The notes beneath the pieces were generated by a model. The model was not told the origin of the DNA. It saw only the letters and a program-made list of their open reading frames with translations, and did no database searches. From the NCBI RefSeq assembly GCF_000368785.1, contig NZ_KB849690.1:21748-85747 (forward strand): 64,000 bases of DNA. The letters run 5' to 3'. This DNA comes from Acinetobacter towneri DSM 14962 = CIP 107472 (GTDB lineage Bacteria; Pseudomonadota; Gammaproteobacteria; Pseudomonadales; Moraxellaceae). The position numbers and the translations under genes are program-made. Positions 1 to 9,390 of this stretch are shown piece after piece. Position 1 is the first letter of the stretch. Each line of letters starts with the position of its first letter.

Positions 1-99
<99 letters not shown>

Positions 100-121
100 A
101 TTCAAAATTGAGGCATAAAAA

Positions 122-143
122 AAGGAGGCTCATTTGCCTCCTT
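122..143. terminator. Stem-loop terminator between the DN-repeat gene and nadC
   Basis: An 8-bp perfect stem (AAGGAGGC / GCCTCCTT) has a 6-nt loop. A run of seven A on its left gives a U-tract on the minus strand. With the next hairpin it separates two convergent genes. Confidence 0.7.
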
Positions 144-160
144 AAAATCAATTTTTGGAA

Positions 161-193
161 AAAATTAAGGGTGCAGATTGCACCCTTAATTTT
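161..193 (-). terminator. Rho-independent terminator of nadC
   Basis: A perfect 15-bp inverted repeat with a GAT loop sits 12 nt past the nadC stop. The A-tract at 159-164 reads as a U-run on the minus strand. It could also act in the plus direction. Confidence 0.85.
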
Positions 194-205
194 AAAAGTA
201 ATCGT

Positions 206-1078
206 TTACGCATTAAAACGCATTGATAAATCCACAGCTTTGACATCTTTGGTTAAAACACCCATCGAAATATAATCTACGCCTGTACTAGCCACTTCAC
301 GTAAATTTTCAATGGTGATGTTGCCCGACGCTTCAAGTTTACAACGACCTGCCACATGCTTGACCGCATCAATCATTTGTTGCTGGCTAAAGTTATCCAA
401 CATCACAATATCAGCTTTGGCTTCAAGGGCTTGATTTAGTTCATCCCAAGTTTCCACTTCAACTTCTACAGGTTTGCCCGGAGCAATGGCATGTGCTTTG
501 GCAATTGCCTGAGTAATGCCGCCTGCTGCCATAATGTGATTTTCTTTAATCAAAAAGGCATCAAATAAGCCTAAACGATGGTTTTGTCCACCACCGACCG
601 TGACAGCATATTTTTGTGCAATGCGTAAACCCGGTAAGGTTTTACGGGTATCTAGCAGTTTGGTATTTAAGCCTTCAAGTTGTTGCACATAGGCTGCGGT
701 TTTAGTCGCAACAGCAGACAGGGTTTGCACAAAATTCAGCGCAGGGCGTTCTACCGTTAACAGGCTGCGTGCAGAACCTGCCAATTTCAAAAAGGCTTCA
801 TTGGCAGCAACGTGGTCGCCATCATTTTTTAACCACGTGACTTGCACATTGGCATCGTATGCTTGAATCAGGGCATTTACCCACGGTTGACCTGCCAAAA
901 TCATGTCTTCACGGCTAATAATGGTGGCAGTGGCCTGCTCATCTTCAGGGGTCAATAATGCGGTAATATCACCATCGCCAATATCTTCTTGCAAGGCTTG
1001 CTGAATATTGATTTGGATGGATTGTTCAAGCAAAGCTGGAGAGATGCTCATAAGATTTTCCGTGTCGATCTTGCCCAT
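206..1078 (-). CDS. nadC: Nicotinate-nucleotide pyrophosphorylase (quinolinate phosphoribosyltransferase)
   Basis: NadC converts quinolinate and PRPP to nicotinate mononucleotide, the last step dedicated to de novo NAD synthesis. The 290-residue product has the family's N-terminal sandwich domain and a barrel domain with the substrate-binding stretches TRKTLPGLR, KENHI, EVEVE and VMLDN. ATG at 1078 has no clear ribosome site. An internal ATG at 1051 (product starting MSISPALL) follows GGAAAA and may be the true start, giving 281 residues. The gene is divergent from ampD across about 150 bp, the arrangement usual in Acinetobacter. Confidence 0.95.
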   Translation of the reverse strand: MGKIDTENLMSISPALLEQSIQINIQQALQEDIGDGDITALLTPEDEQATATIISREDMILAGQPWVNALIQAYDANVQVTWLKNDGDHVAANEAFLKLAGSARSLLTVERPALNFVQTLSAVATKTAAYVQQLEGLNTKLLDTRKTLPGLRIAQKYAVTVGGGQNHRLGLFDAFLIKENHIMAAGGITQAIAKAHAIAPGKPVEVEVETWDELNQALEAKADIVMLDNFSQQQMIDAVKHVAGRCKLEASGNITIENLREVASTGVDYISMGVLTKDVKAVDLSMRFNA

Positions 1079-1228
1079 GAAAATTGCGCGTTATATTAAC
1101 ACTGTTCTGCGTCAGGATGTGTTTTTTAGCCACGTTCGGGTGTAATTTAAGATGTTCATTGTCACGCGTTGGCATTAAACTGAAATTTCTGTTCTATTTT
1201 TCTATTCTAATGGTTTGGGGATTGCCTT

Positions 1229-1828
1229 ATGCAGCATGTGCCGTCGTTTCAGGTGGTTGAGGGTCAATTACAAGGGGCAAGACAAGTCCCATCTCCGAAT
1301 TTCAACGCCCGTCCGACAGACCAAGAGATTCAATTGCTGGTCATTCACAATATTAGTTTGCCGCCGTCACAATTTGGTGGTGGTTATATTGAGCAATTTT
1401 TTCAGAACCAAATGGATTGGTCGCAGCATCCTTACTTTCAGACCATTCAGGGCCTGCAGGTTTCGGCACATTTGTTGATTTTAAGAACAGGCGAGGTGCT
1501 GCAATTTGTTAATTTTGCAGATCGGGCGTGGCATGCGGGGCGTTCTAGTTATTTGGCACAGCCTGAATGTAATGACTATTCAATTGGGATTGAATTAGAG
1601 GGCAGTGATGACTTGCCTTTTGAAACAGCGCAATATCAGAGTTTGGTGCAGGTGGTACACAGTTTGCAGCAGGCCTATCCGAGTATTCAACAGCATATTG
1701 CAGGACATTCCGATATTGCACCAGGACGTAAAACTGATCCAGGGCCGTATTTTGACTGGCAGTATTTTCGTGAACAGTTATCTCAACTTAAAGCTTCGAC
1801 ATCACAGGAAAAATTGATCAATCAATAA
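1229..1828 (+). CDS. ampD: 1,6-anhydro-N-acetylmuramyl-L-alanine amidase AmpD
   Basis: A cytosolic zinc amidase of peptidoglycan recycling that removes the stem peptide from anhydro-muropeptides. In AmpC-inducible species it also keeps beta-lactamase induction low. The 199-residue product is full length. The zinc ligands of the amidase_2 fold are visible as H40 (VIHN), H160 (AGHSD) and D170 (KTDPGP). The gene is divergent from nadC and lies 59 nt ahead of murJ on the same strand. No ampC or ampR lies in this window. Confidence 0.96.
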   Translation: MQHVPSFQVVEGQLQGARQVPSPNFNARPTDQEIQLLVIHNISLPPSQFGGGYIEQFFQNQMDWSQHPYFQTIQGLQVSAHLLILRTGEVLQFVNFADRAWHAGRSSYLAQPECNDYSIGIELEGSDDLPFETAQYQSLVQVVHSLQQAYPSIQQHIAGHSDIAPGRKTDPGPYFDWQYFREQLSQLKASTSQEKLINQ

Positions 1829-1887
1829 CAAAACTTTGTTGATGCTTTGATTACAATAGCGACTAAATTTTTAATTGGGTGGTAACG

Positions 1888-3429
1888 ATGGCGCTTTGGC
1901 GATCGACCTTTATTGTCAGTGCAATGACCATGCTGTCACGGGTGCTAGGATTAGTCCGTGATGTGGTATTGCTGAATGTGTTTGGTGCAGGTAAAGATTT
2001 CGATACCTTTGTGGTGGCGTTTCGTATCCCCAACTTTTTCAGGCGACTGTTTGCCGAAGGGGCGTTTTCGCAGGCATTTATTCCTGTATTGACCGAATAT
2101 AAAACCAGCCGCACTCATGCCGAAGTACAAATTTTAATTAGTCGGGTTTTTGGCTGTTTAATGACGGTAATGACAGGGCTAACCTTTACCGCCATGGTGG
2201 CTGCGCCTGCGGTGATGTATATCTACGCACCGGGTTTCCATAGCGACCCTGAAAAGTTTGCGCTAGCCACCGATATGTTCCGCCTGACCATTCCTTATTT
2301 GTTGTTTATGTCGCTGACGGCATTTGCCAGCAGTATTTTGAACAGCTATGGCTCATTTACCACGCCTGCCTTTGCGCCTGTATTGCTGAATGTGGCGATG
2401 ATTGCAGGTGCATTATGGCTCACACCGTACATGGCAGAGCCGATTATGGCACTGGGTTGGGCGGTGATTATCGCGGGTGCTTTACAACTTGCGATTCAAA
2501 TTCCAGAACTATGGCGTAAAAAGCTGCTGATTCCCCCTAAAGTTGATTTCAAGCATGAAGGGGTGGATCGGATTATGAAGCTGATGCTGCCTGCTTTATT
2601 TGGGGTATCGGTCACGCAAATTAACCTGCTACTCAACACCATTTGGGCATCTTTTATGCAGGATGGTTCGGTGTCGTGGTTGTATAGTGCGGAACGTATG
2701 ACAGAGCTACCTTTGGGCTTAATTGGTGTAGCGATTGGGACGGTCATTTTACCGTCACTGTCTGCGCGTCATGCAGAACAAAATATGGATAAATTCCGCG
2801 GCATGATGGACTGGGCTGCACGGGTGATTATTTTGGTAGGTGTCCCTGCCAGTATTGCACTGTTTATGTTATCAACGCCTATTATCCAAGCCTTGTTTGA
2901 GCGTGGTCAGTTTAGTTTTAAAGATACGCAAATGACCGCTTTGGCCTTGCAATGTATGAGTGCAGGGGTAATTTCATTCATGCTGATTAAAGTCTTTGCA
3001 CCGGGTTTTTATGCACAGCAAGACACCAAAACACCAGTACGTGTGGGTTTAATGGCTGTGGCTGCCAATGCGATTTTAAACGTGTTGTTTATTGGCTTCT
3101 TTAAACTGATTGACTGGCAAGCTGAACACATGGCATTGGCACTGGCATCATCAGGTTCGGCTTTGGTGAATGCAGGCATGTTGTATTTCTATTTGCATCA
3201 ACGCAAGATTTTCCGTTTTGGTGCGCACTGGAAAAAACTCATGGTGCAGTTTGCAGTGGCAAATGCCGTGATGATTGCTGCGTTGTGGTATGCCTTAACT
3301 TGGTATAACGGTGATGTATCACAATGGATGCGTGTGGCAGAAGTCACTGCGCTGTGTGTGGTGGGCGTAGTGGCCTATGGGGTTGGATTGTTGGCAACGG
3401 GTTTTAGACCACGTCATTTAAAACCTTAA
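1888..3429 (+). CDS. murJ: Lipid II flippase MurJ (MviN)
   Basis: A polytopic inner-membrane flippase of the MOP superfamily that exports lipid II for peptidoglycan synthesis. From the chosen start the product has about 513 residues, normal for the family, with around 14 hydrophobic segments and conserved MviN stretches (SRVLGLVRD near the N-terminus, RIPNFFRRLFAEGAFSQAF next). The frame is open from GTG 1879, but ATG 1888 is preceded by GGGTGG at good spacing and gives the usual MALWRSTF start. It is convergent with fklB and shares a terminator with it. Confidence 0.96.
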   Translation: MALWRSTFIVSAMTMLSRVLGLVRDVVLLNVFGAGKDFDTFVVAFRIPNFFRRLFAEGAFSQAFIPVLTEYKTSRTHAEVQILISRVFGCLMTVMTGLTFTAMVAAPAVMYIYAPGFHSDPEKFALATDMFRLTIPYLLFMSLTAFASSILNSYGSFTTPAFAPVLLNVAMIAGALWLTPYMAEPIMALGWAVIIAGALQLAIQIPELWRKKLLIPPKVDFKHEGVDRIMKLMLPALFGVSVTQINLLLNTIWASFMQDGSVSWLYSAERMTELPLGLIGVAIGTVILPSLSARHAEQNMDKFRGMMDWAARVIILVGVPASIALFMLSTPIIQALFERGQFSFKDTQMTALALQCMSAGVISFMLIKVFAPGFYAQQDTKTPVRVGLMAVAANAILNVLFIGFFKLIDWQAEHMALALASSGSALVNAGMLYFYLHQRKIFRFGAHWKKLMVQFAVANAVMIAALWYALTWYNGDVSQWMRVAEVTALCVVGVVAYGVGLLATGFRPRHLKP

Positions 3430-3450
3430 TGAAGCGAAGTTGATCTGAAA

Positions 3451-3478
3451 AAATACCGCAATTTAAATTGCGGTATTT
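3451..3478. terminator. Bidirectional terminator between murJ and fklB
   Basis: A 14-bp perfect palindromic arm pair (aaataccgcaattt and its complement) is flanked by A- and T-runs, so it can end both convergent transcripts. Confidence 0.9.
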
Positions 3479-3506
3479 TTTTGTTTAAAGATGATGCGGC
3501 TTTGGA

Positions 3507-4196
3507 TTATTTTACAATTTCTAAAAGTTCCACATCAAAAATAAGCGTGCTGTTTGGCTCAATTGCATCGCCTGAGCCAATTTGACCGTAGGCTAGAGCA
3601 GCAGGAATAAAGAAGCGATATTTGGCACCGACTTTCATTAGCTGTAAGCCTTCAGTCCAGCCTTGAATGACCTGACTCACCTGAAATTCAGCAGCCTGAT
3701 CACGAGCAATGGAGCTGTCAAATACCGTACCATCAATCAGGCGACCTTCATAATGGACTTTAACGGTAGAGGTGGCTTTGGGTGATTTGCCCGTACCTGC
3801 CTGTAAGACTTGATATTGCAAGCCAGACTTGGTGACTTTGACCCCTGCCTTTTTGGCATTATTGTTTAAAAAGGCTTGCCCAATTTTAGCATTGCTATCG
3901 GCTACTTTTTTAAGCTCAATCAGTTGTTTGGCTTCGGCTTGCTTTTTGAATTGAGTCAGCACTCGTGCCATTTCTTCATCGCTTAAACTGGCGGCTTGGT
4001 CTTGTGTTGCCATTTTTAAGCCAGCAATGAAGGCTTCGAGATCAATATCTTTTAAGGTTTCCGCATTGCTGCGCCCCATTAAATAACCAAAGCTATAACC
4101 GACCTGATCTGCAACAGGACTTTTATTGGTCACGGTTTTGGCAAAACTGCCACTGCTGAGCAGTGCGATACACACAAGGGCAAGGTGTTTTTTCAT
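3507..4196 (-). CDS. fklB: FKBP-type peptidyl-prolyl cis-trans isomerase (FklB)
   Basis: A periplasmic proline isomerase and chaperone. Starting at ATG 4196 (preceded by AGGACG) it has 229 residues with a Lys-rich signal peptide cleaved after SFA. A helical dimerisation domain comes next (about residues 25-110), then an FKBP domain at the C-terminus ([40 protein letters not shown]). The open frame runs 11 codons further upstream to 4229 without a better ribosome site. It lies directly downstream of the paralogue fkpA. The pair normally borders the capsule locus in Acinetobacter. Confidence 0.92.
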   Translation of the reverse strand: MKKHLALVCIALLSSGSFAKTVTNKSPVADQVGYSFGYLMGRSNAETLKDIDLEAFIAGLKMATQDQAASLSDEEMARVLTQFKKQAEAKQLIELKKVADSNAKIGQAFLNNNAKKAGVKVTKSGLQYQVLQAGTGKSPKATSTVKVHYEGRLIDGTVFDSSIARDQAAEFQVSQVIQGWTEGLQLMKVGAKYRFFIPAALAYGQIGSGDAIEPNSTLIFDVELLEIVK

Positions 4197-4252
4197 TCTT
4201 TTCGTCCTAAGACCATACAGGAGAGCCAAGCTCTCCTGAAAGGGTGATGTTG

Positions 4253-4957
4253 TTATTTCACTTCAATCAGTTCAACATCAAAAATTAAGGTGCTGTTGGC
4301 AGGAATCATGCCTGGTACACCTTGTTCGCCGTAGCCCAGTTTCGATGGAATATACAGCGTAGCTTTACCGCCTTCCTTCATGAGCTGTAAACCTTCAGTC
4401 CAGCCCGGAATGACTTGATTCAGTGGGAATTCAATTGGCTCACCACGTTGTACCGAGCTGTCAAATACTTTGCCATCGACCAGTTTACCCGTGTAGTGCA
4501 CTTTGACCACAGAGCTTGCCGTTGGCTGTTTGCCTGTGCCTTCTTTAATCACTTGATATTGCAAGCCAGAAGCTGTGGTTTGTACGCCTGCTTTTTTGCC
4601 ATTTTCAGTTAAGAATGAATCACTGGCTGTTTGCGCAGCTTGCGCTTGAGTGGCTTGTTTTTGTTGCAACTCTTGCTGGAATTGCTCATAGGCTTTTTGT
4701 AATTCTTCTTCGGTGTAGGCAGGTTGTTTACGCGCATGACCTTCACGCACACCTGTTACAAAGCTGTTGATGTCTAGCTCTGGTGGGGTTTGATGTGCCA
4801 CTTCATAACCCAAAGCGTAGCTGATTTTTTCAACCGCAGAAGCATTTGCCGACGCTTTAGAGGTCGCCACTGCTGGGTTTTGAGAGGCATAATAAACAGG
4901 AACAAGTGCAGCACCGCCTAAAATTACAGCAACAGCGATGGGTAAGGCTTTACTCAT
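4253..4957 (-). CDS. fkpA: FKBP-type peptidyl-prolyl cis-trans isomerase FkpA
   Basis: Tandem paralogue of the gene that follows it. An N-terminal hydrophobic segment ([20 protein letters not shown]) serves as signal peptide or anchor. A helical, Gln-rich dimerisation region and a C-terminal FKBP domain ([40 protein letters not shown]) follow. I start at ATG 4957 (MSKALPI); a second in-frame ATG at 4975 adds six residues. Predicted to fold envelope proteins in the periplasm. Upstream lies ahr, not the capsule gene wzc expected here in A. baumannii. Confidence 0.92.
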   Translation of the reverse strand: MSKALPIAVAVILGGAALVPVYYASQNPAVATSKASANASAVEKISYALGYEVAHQTPPELDINSFVTGVREGHARKQPAYTEEELQKAYEQFQQELQQKQATQAQAAQTASDSFLTENGKKAGVQTTASGLQYQVIKEGTGKQPTASSVVKVHYTGKLVDGKVFDSSVQRGEPIEFPLNQVIPGWTEGLQLMKEGGKATLYIPSKLGYGEQGVPGMIPANSTLIFDVELIEVK

Positions 4958-5136
4958 AGGTTTTCTCAAATTCATTTTATAGTTAAAAAAGCAGCATTCA
5001 TCTTAGCAGACTTTTTCACAGACTTTTCTAGTTTGGCACGTGGCTTTGCAGCCTGTGTCGATTCAACTTTTTAATATATGCTGCTTACGCAGTTTATTCT
5101 ATAACAGACTGAATATCTAAAACATTTTTTATACAT

Positions 5137-5185
5137 AAATCTTGCCCATCTGAGATGAGCAAGACCGTTAAATTGGGCAAGATTT
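5137..5185 (-). repeat. 12-bp inverted repeat downstream of ahr
   Basis: Perfect arms AAATCTTGCCCA (5137-5148) and TGGGCAAGATTT (5174-5185) enclose 25 nt that include a second small fold. It lies 11 nt past the ahr stop. No good U-run follows on the minus strand, so it may stabilise or process the 3' end rather than act as a classic terminator. Confidence 0.6.
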
Positions 5186-5195
5186 AACTTAAAAA

Positions 5196-6218
5196 TCAGT
5201 CAAAGTCGGCCTTTAACACCACCCGATAGCGTGCCTTGCCCTGATGCAAATGTTCAATTGCCTGATTGATTTGTGACATCGGAAAAACTTCCACCTGTGG
5301 GGCAATCTGTTTGCGTGCGGCAAATTGTAGTAATTGACGCAGCGCTGCAGGCGAACCTGTCGATGAACCAGTAACCGATTTTGCACCGCCAATTAAGCTG
5401 CCCGCCTTAATTTGCATGGGTTCTAGCGCTACACCTAGCATGTGAATAGTGCCATGTGGTGCAAGCGTACTTAAATAAGCATTCCAGTCCAAGCTTACGT
5501 TTACCGTACTTAAAATCAGGTCAAACTTGCCACGCTGGGTTTTAAGGGCAGCAGCATCACGGCTGTTCACTACATGGTCTGCACCCATAGCCAGTAATTC
5601 TGCGGTTTTGTCTGGATTGGAACTGAACGCCGTAATTTCACAGCCCCATGCTTTTAATAATTTGATGGCGATATGCCCCAAGCCACCAATACCAATCACC
5701 GCAACATGATGTACTGCCTGAATTTGATGTTTCAAGATCGGATCAAATACGGTAATTCCACCACAGAGCAAAGGCCCTGCACTGACAGGATCGACCTCAT
5801 CGGGTAATGGAATGACCCACTGCCAACCTGCACGGACTTTATCAGCAAAACCACCTGCATGTCCCACAATGGTTGCGGTGGTGCCATTGCTGCACAGCAC
5901 TTGTTCGCCTGCAATACAGGCATCGCAGTGTTGGCAACTGTCTGCAGTCCAGCCAATGCCTACACGTTGCCCCACGGTTAAACCTTTGGCTTCACTGCCC
6001 AATTGAGTAATCGTGCCAATAATTTCATGTCCTGCCACCACAGGATATACCGAGGAATGCCAGTCATTTTGAATGACTGAAAGATCGGAATGGCATAAGC
6101 CACAATATTCGACTTTGACTTCTACCTGATGCGCCTGCAGTTCACCCGCATCAAATTGATAGGCTTGCAGGGCTTCACCTGCCTGCATTGCGGCATAGGC
6201 TCGAATGGTATTACTCAT
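5196..6218 (-). CDS. ahr: NADPH-dependent aldehyde reductase Ahr (zinc alcohol dehydrogenase family)
   Basis: A medium-chain zinc dehydrogenase of the cinnamyl-alcohol type that reduces aldehydes to alcohols. The 340-residue product follows E. coli Ahr (YjgB) almost end to end: GLCHSD with the catalytic zinc Cys and adjacent His, GHEIIG, the structural zinc cysteines of [16 protein letters not shown], the Rossmann loop [12 protein letters not shown] and the ending [11 protein letters not shown]. No obvious operon partner. It occupies the position next to fkpA where A. baumannii carries its capsule locus. Confidence 0.9.
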   Translation of the reverse strand: MSNTIRAYAAMQAGEALQAYQFDAGELQAHQVEVKVEYCGLCHSDLSVIQNDWHSSVYPVVAGHEIIGTITQLGSEAKGLTVGQRVGIGWTADSCQHCDACIAGEQVLCSNGTTATIVGHAGGFADKVRAGWQWVIPLPDEVDPVSAGPLLCGGITVFDPILKHQIQAVHHVAVIGIGGLGHIAIKLLKAWGCEITAFSSNPDKTAELLAMGADHVVNSRDAAALKTQRGKFDLILSTVNVSLDWNAYLSTLAPHGTIHMLGVALEPMQIKAGSLIGGAKSVTGSSTGSPAALRQLLQFAARKQIAPQVEVFPMSQINQAIEHLHQGKARYRVVLKADFD

Positions 6219-6312
6219 ATTGCACCGTCCTTGTCATAAGGCTGACTGTATTGATTGGTGATCTTGCTATTATGGGTTGAGCAGTTTTGAATACTAAAGC
6301 TTGGATGTTGCT

Positions 6313-6876
6313 TTAAGATGTTGTTTTAAAGTGACAGTGATTTTCATGATCATCGACCATGCCTACAGCTTGCATAAAAGCATAGCAGGTGGTCGGGCCT
6401 ACAAATTTAAAACCATTTTTCTTTAGGGCTTTCGACATGGCAACACTAGCGTCGGTTTGTGCAGGCGCAAGACGATAGTCAGGTACATCATTCCTAATAG
6501 GTTGCTGTGCAACAAAACCCCAAAGCCATGTCACGACGTTTATATCGGCGTCTTTTAGTTTTTGCCATGCACGTGCGTTGTCACGAATTGCTTGTAATTT
6601 ACCTCGATGTCGAATCAATCCAGCATCTTGTAATTTGAGCGTAAGATCATCATCACTAAATGCGGCAATTTCAGCAATGCTGTATTGGAAAAAATGTTGA
6701 CGATACGCCTCACGTTTTTTTAATACAGTAATCCAAGACAAGCCTGCTTGCTGTCCTTCCAAACACAGCATTTCAAATAAATGTGCTTCGGCAAATACAG
6801 CTTGTCCCCACTCTAAATCATGATAGGCAATATAGAGCGGATCATCGGAACACCAACCACAGCGTTGTATCGTCAT
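6313..6876 (-). CDS. tag: DNA-3-methyladenine glycosylase I
   Basis: Base-excision repair enzyme that removes 3-methyladenine. The 187-residue product starts with RCGWCSDDPLYIAYHDLEWG, typical of Tag, and ends with a zinc-binding MVDDHENHCHF region. The helix-hairpin-helix core includes QAGLSWITVLKKR and GFKFVGPTTCYAFMQA. It is followed in the same direction by nothing closer than ahr and preceded by an 81-codon gene. Confidence 0.95.
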   Translation of the reverse strand: MTIQRCGWCSDDPLYIAYHDLEWGQAVFAEAHLFEMLCLEGQQAGLSWITVLKKREAYRQHFFQYSIAEIAAFSDDDLTLKLQDAGLIRHRGKLQAIRDNARAWQKLKDADINVVTWLWGFVAQQPIRNDVPDYRLAPAQTDASVAMSKALKKNGFKFVGPTTCYAFMQAVGMVDDHENHCHFKTTS

Positions 6877-6928
6877 GGGTCATGCTCCTTGTTGAATAGA
6901 TAGCTGAATAGATGTGAATGGGACAGGC

Positions 6929-7174
6929 TTAAAGCTGAAATGCTGCCCATTGGTCATGTTGGTTATCCCAATAATATAGTTCTGCCTGTTGCAGATCGTG
7001 AAAGGAAATCCAGTTGTCTTTACCGATTTTATCTGAATAGCCTGTGCTGATGAGCAGGGCATCTTCAGTAATTTCCATGACCCAGCCTTGATGGACTTGT
7101 CCTGCCAATACAATTTTTTGTTGATTGCCAGATTCTGCAAATTCCACCAATCGATTTATCAAGGCTTCAGACAT
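6929..7174 (-). CDS. Conserved hypothetical protein, 81 residues
   Basis: I do not recognise a named family. The product is a small soluble acidic protein beginning MSEALINRLVEFAESG, with a beta-rich middle that could be a small barrel (KIVLAGQVHQGWVMEI, ALLISTGYSDKIGKDNW) and a C-terminus rich in Trp and Tyr. The gene sits 18 nt downstream of the M23 lipoprotein gene and is probably co-transcribed with it. A longer ORF in another frame (6880-7140) is taken to be its shadow. Confidence 0.7.
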   Translation of the reverse strand: MSEALINRLVEFAESGNQQKIVLAGQVHQGWVMEITEDALLISTGYSDKIGKDNWISFHDLQQAELYYWDNQHDQWAAFQL

Positions 7175-7192
7175 GAAATGTTCCTAACAAAA

Positions 7193-7732
7193 TTAACGTA
7201 AATAAGGATAAGGATTGACCGCACCGCGTCCTTTACCATTTAAATAAAGTCCGTAATGCAAATGTGCGGCAGTGTGTCGGGCGTTGCCTGTATTGCCGAC
7301 ATAGCCAATATGCGCTCCAGCCTTGACATAATCGCCCACGTTTAAACCGCGTTTGTGCCCATCTAAGTGTGCATAATAATGCCAAGTGCCTGCAGGCCCT
7401 AATATCCAAATTACTTTACCACCTAAGCGATTATCGCGTAAGTCTGCAATTAAACCTTCTGTAGCGCTATACACTTTGCTGCCTTTGGCTGCAAGAATAT
7501 CAATGCCTTCATGCAAACGTCCGCTACTACGAGATGCACCCCAAGTGTCATTCAACTGATGCGCTTTAATGCCCTGCACAGGAATGGGCAGGCGAGTTTT
7601 TAAACTCATTTGATTGAGTTTTTGCACCAAGGCAGGCGGGAGTGGGGTACTGGGACGTTTCGGTGCAGAACTACAGGCCGCAATCAATAAGGTAAAGAGT
7701 GACAGGCTTAAAACAGCAATCCATCGAAACAT
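7193..7732 (-). CDS. M23-family peptidase lipoprotein
   Basis: A LytM-type zinc peptidase predicted to act on peptidoglycan at the outer membrane. ATG 7732 is preceded by AAGGA and gives a lipoprotein signal ending in the lipobox LIAAC with Cys at residue 20. The peptidase domain keeps the metal and catalytic motifs: HEGIDI (His and Asp ligands), YYAHLDGH and HLHYG. It therefore looks enzymatically competent, unlike the inactive EnvC/NlpD-type activators. The frame extends 13 codons further upstream to 7771 without support. Confidence 0.88.
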   Translation of the reverse strand: MFRWIAVLSLSLFTLLIAACSSAPKRPSTPLPPALVQKLNQMSLKTRLPIPVQGIKAHQLNDTWGASRSSGRLHEGIDILAAKGSKVYSATEGLIADLRDNRLGGKVIWILGPAGTWHYYAHLDGHKRGLNVGDYVKAGAHIGYVGNTGNARHTAAHLHYGLYLNGKGRGAVNPYPYLR

Positions 7733-7792
7733 AAGACATCCTTGTAATGGCAGTGAAAGCAAAGATTTCATTCATCACGATGCCTGACTATG

Positions 7793-8827
7793 TCACAGAT
7801 TGATTGCCGAGATCAATTTTTTCATGGCCGTCGGAATGCCCAAATCGCTAGCTTGTTGCGGACTATACCAATTTGCATTCAGTTCAATTGCCAAGTGTTC
7901 TTGTAGATCAGCATCGACCTGAAAACACAGTGCTTCAAGCTGCCAAGTGAAATGGGTAAAGCTATGCGAAATTTGTGCGCGTTGCTGTACCTGTTTAAGG
8001 CCCAAGCTTTGACACAGTTGCTCAAAAGCCTGTGCATCTTCAATAACAGGCAAACACCATAGCCCGCCCCAAAGTCCTGTATTGGGACGTTGTTGCCATA
8101 ACCATTGATCTGCGCATTGCAGCACCAAGACTTGTGCAGATTTAACAGGCACGGCTTTTTTCGGTTTTTTAAAGGGCAATTCCTGCTCTAAACCTTGTTG
8201 ATGTGCTTTGCAGTGTTGTTGCATCGGGCAATATAAGCACAGTGGTTTTTTGGGGATACAAATGGTTGCGCCCAAATCCATAATGGCCTGCGTATAGTCA
8301 TGATTACGTACTTCGGGGCAGAGTTGTTCTGCCAGTTGCCACATGGCACGTTCATGTACAGGTTTGGATAAATCATCTTCAATAGCAAAAAAACGTGCTA
8401 AAACCCGTTTGACGTTGCCATCCATAATGACGCCGTATTGGCGTAAACCCAGCGACATCATGGCACCACCCGTAGAGCGACCAATGCCCGGCAAAGCCAT
8501 CCACTGTTCGAGCGTACTTGGAAAATGTCCTTGCTGTGCCACAATGGCTGCGGCTTTATGCAAGTTGCGGGCGCGGGCGTAATAGCCTAAACCTGCCCAA
8601 TACGGTGCAACTTCATCCCAAGTTGCACGTCCTAAATCTTGCACTGTCGGAAAGCGCTGCAAAAAACGCTCAAAATATTGCAATACGGTTTTGACCTGAG
8701 TTTGTTGCAGCATGATTTCAGACACCCACACCGCATAGGGATCATCGGCGACTTGCCACGGCAGGTCATGGCGTCCGTGTTGATCGAACCACGTGAGGAG
8801 AGCATCAGAAAATGAAAAAGCAGTCAT
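7793..8827 (-). CDS. mutY: A/G-specific adenine glycosylase
   Basis: Removes adenine mispaired with 8-oxoguanine. From ATG 8827 the product has 344 residues. An HhH-GPD domain (WVSEIMLQQTQVKTV, LPGIGRSTGGA) is followed by the iron-sulfur loop CIPKKPLCLYCPMQQHC and a C-terminal NUDIX-like domain that recognises 8-oxoG (GLWGGLWCLPV). The catalytic Asp lies in VIMDGNVKRVLAR. The open frame reaches 8911, but the extra 28 residues run into a terminator hairpin and are not conserved-looking. Confidence 0.95.
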   Translation of the reverse strand: MTAFSFSDALLTWFDQHGRHDLPWQVADDPYAVWVSEIMLQQTQVKTVLQYFERFLQRFPTVQDLGRATWDEVAPYWAGLGYYARARNLHKAAAIVAQQGHFPSTLEQWMALPGIGRSTGGAMMSLGLRQYGVIMDGNVKRVLARFFAIEDDLSKPVHERAMWQLAEQLCPEVRNHDYTQAIMDLGATICIPKKPLCLYCPMQQHCKAHQQGLEQELPFKKPKKAVPVKSAQVLVLQCADQWLWQQRPNTGLWGGLWCLPVIEDAQAFEQLCQSLGLKQVQQRAQISHSFTHFTWQLEALCFQVDADLQEHLAIELNANWYSPQQASDLGIPTAMKKLISAINL

Positions 8828-8891
8828 GCGAACCCAGTTTGTAAAGTAGCGGCCTAGTATAGCCAAACTGGCGCAGGAATGAGGTGCATAA

Positions 8892-8919
8892 AAAAGAAGA
8901 TGACGCAGCATCTTCTTTT
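8892..8919 (-). terminator. Terminator of the HIT-family gene
   Basis: An 11-bp stem (AAAAGAAGATG / CATCTTCTTTT) with a 6-nt loop has an A-run at its left edge that becomes the U-tract on the minus strand. Confidence 0.8.
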
Positions 8920-8957
8920 ATTTGGGCTTGACCCTGTTGAGAGAAAAAAGCAGTCGC

Positions 8958-9320
8958 TTAGATTTGACCGCTCATGCCCCAACGGTTATCCAGTTTTAAG
9001 GTCTGACCTTCATAACGCGGAATAATGTGGATGTGTAAATGCTCAGATTTGGCATCGAATACATCGCCATCATTAAAGCCAATGTGAAAACCCGCAGGCT
9101 GATGACGTAATTGCAACTCATTGCGCGCCAGTTCCAATAAAGACAACAGGCTTTTACGCTCTTTGTCGGTGACTTCAAAAAAAGAACCCACATGACGTAT
9201 TGGAATAATTACGCAATGTCCTTTAGACAGGGCATTCGGTTCAGGCAAAATCACCCCAAATTCATTTTTTGCCAAAACATCGTAATCATCATAATTGCAA
9301 TAAGGGCATTGCTCAGTCAT
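8958..9320 (-). CDS. HIT-family nucleotide hydrolase or transferase
   Basis: A 120-residue histidine-triad protein with the signature HLHIHIIP, which binds nucleotide phosphates and supplies the catalytic His. An N-terminal CPYC and an aligned His further on suggest a structural zinc, as in Hint-type members. The physiological substrate cannot be read from sequence. It is a single gene with its own terminator. Confidence 0.9.
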   Translation of the reverse strand: MTEQCPYCNYDDYDVLAKNEFGVILPEPNALSKGHCVIIPIRHVGSFFEVTDKERKSLLSLLELARNELQLRHQPAGFHIGFNDGDVFDAKSEHLHIHIIPRYEGQTLKLDNRWGMSGQI

Positions 9321-9390
9321 TGTTATATCCTCTTCTTTAAAATTTTCTTTGGCTTGCGTTGAGTATATGCTGCGTTATATGTACAGCAGA

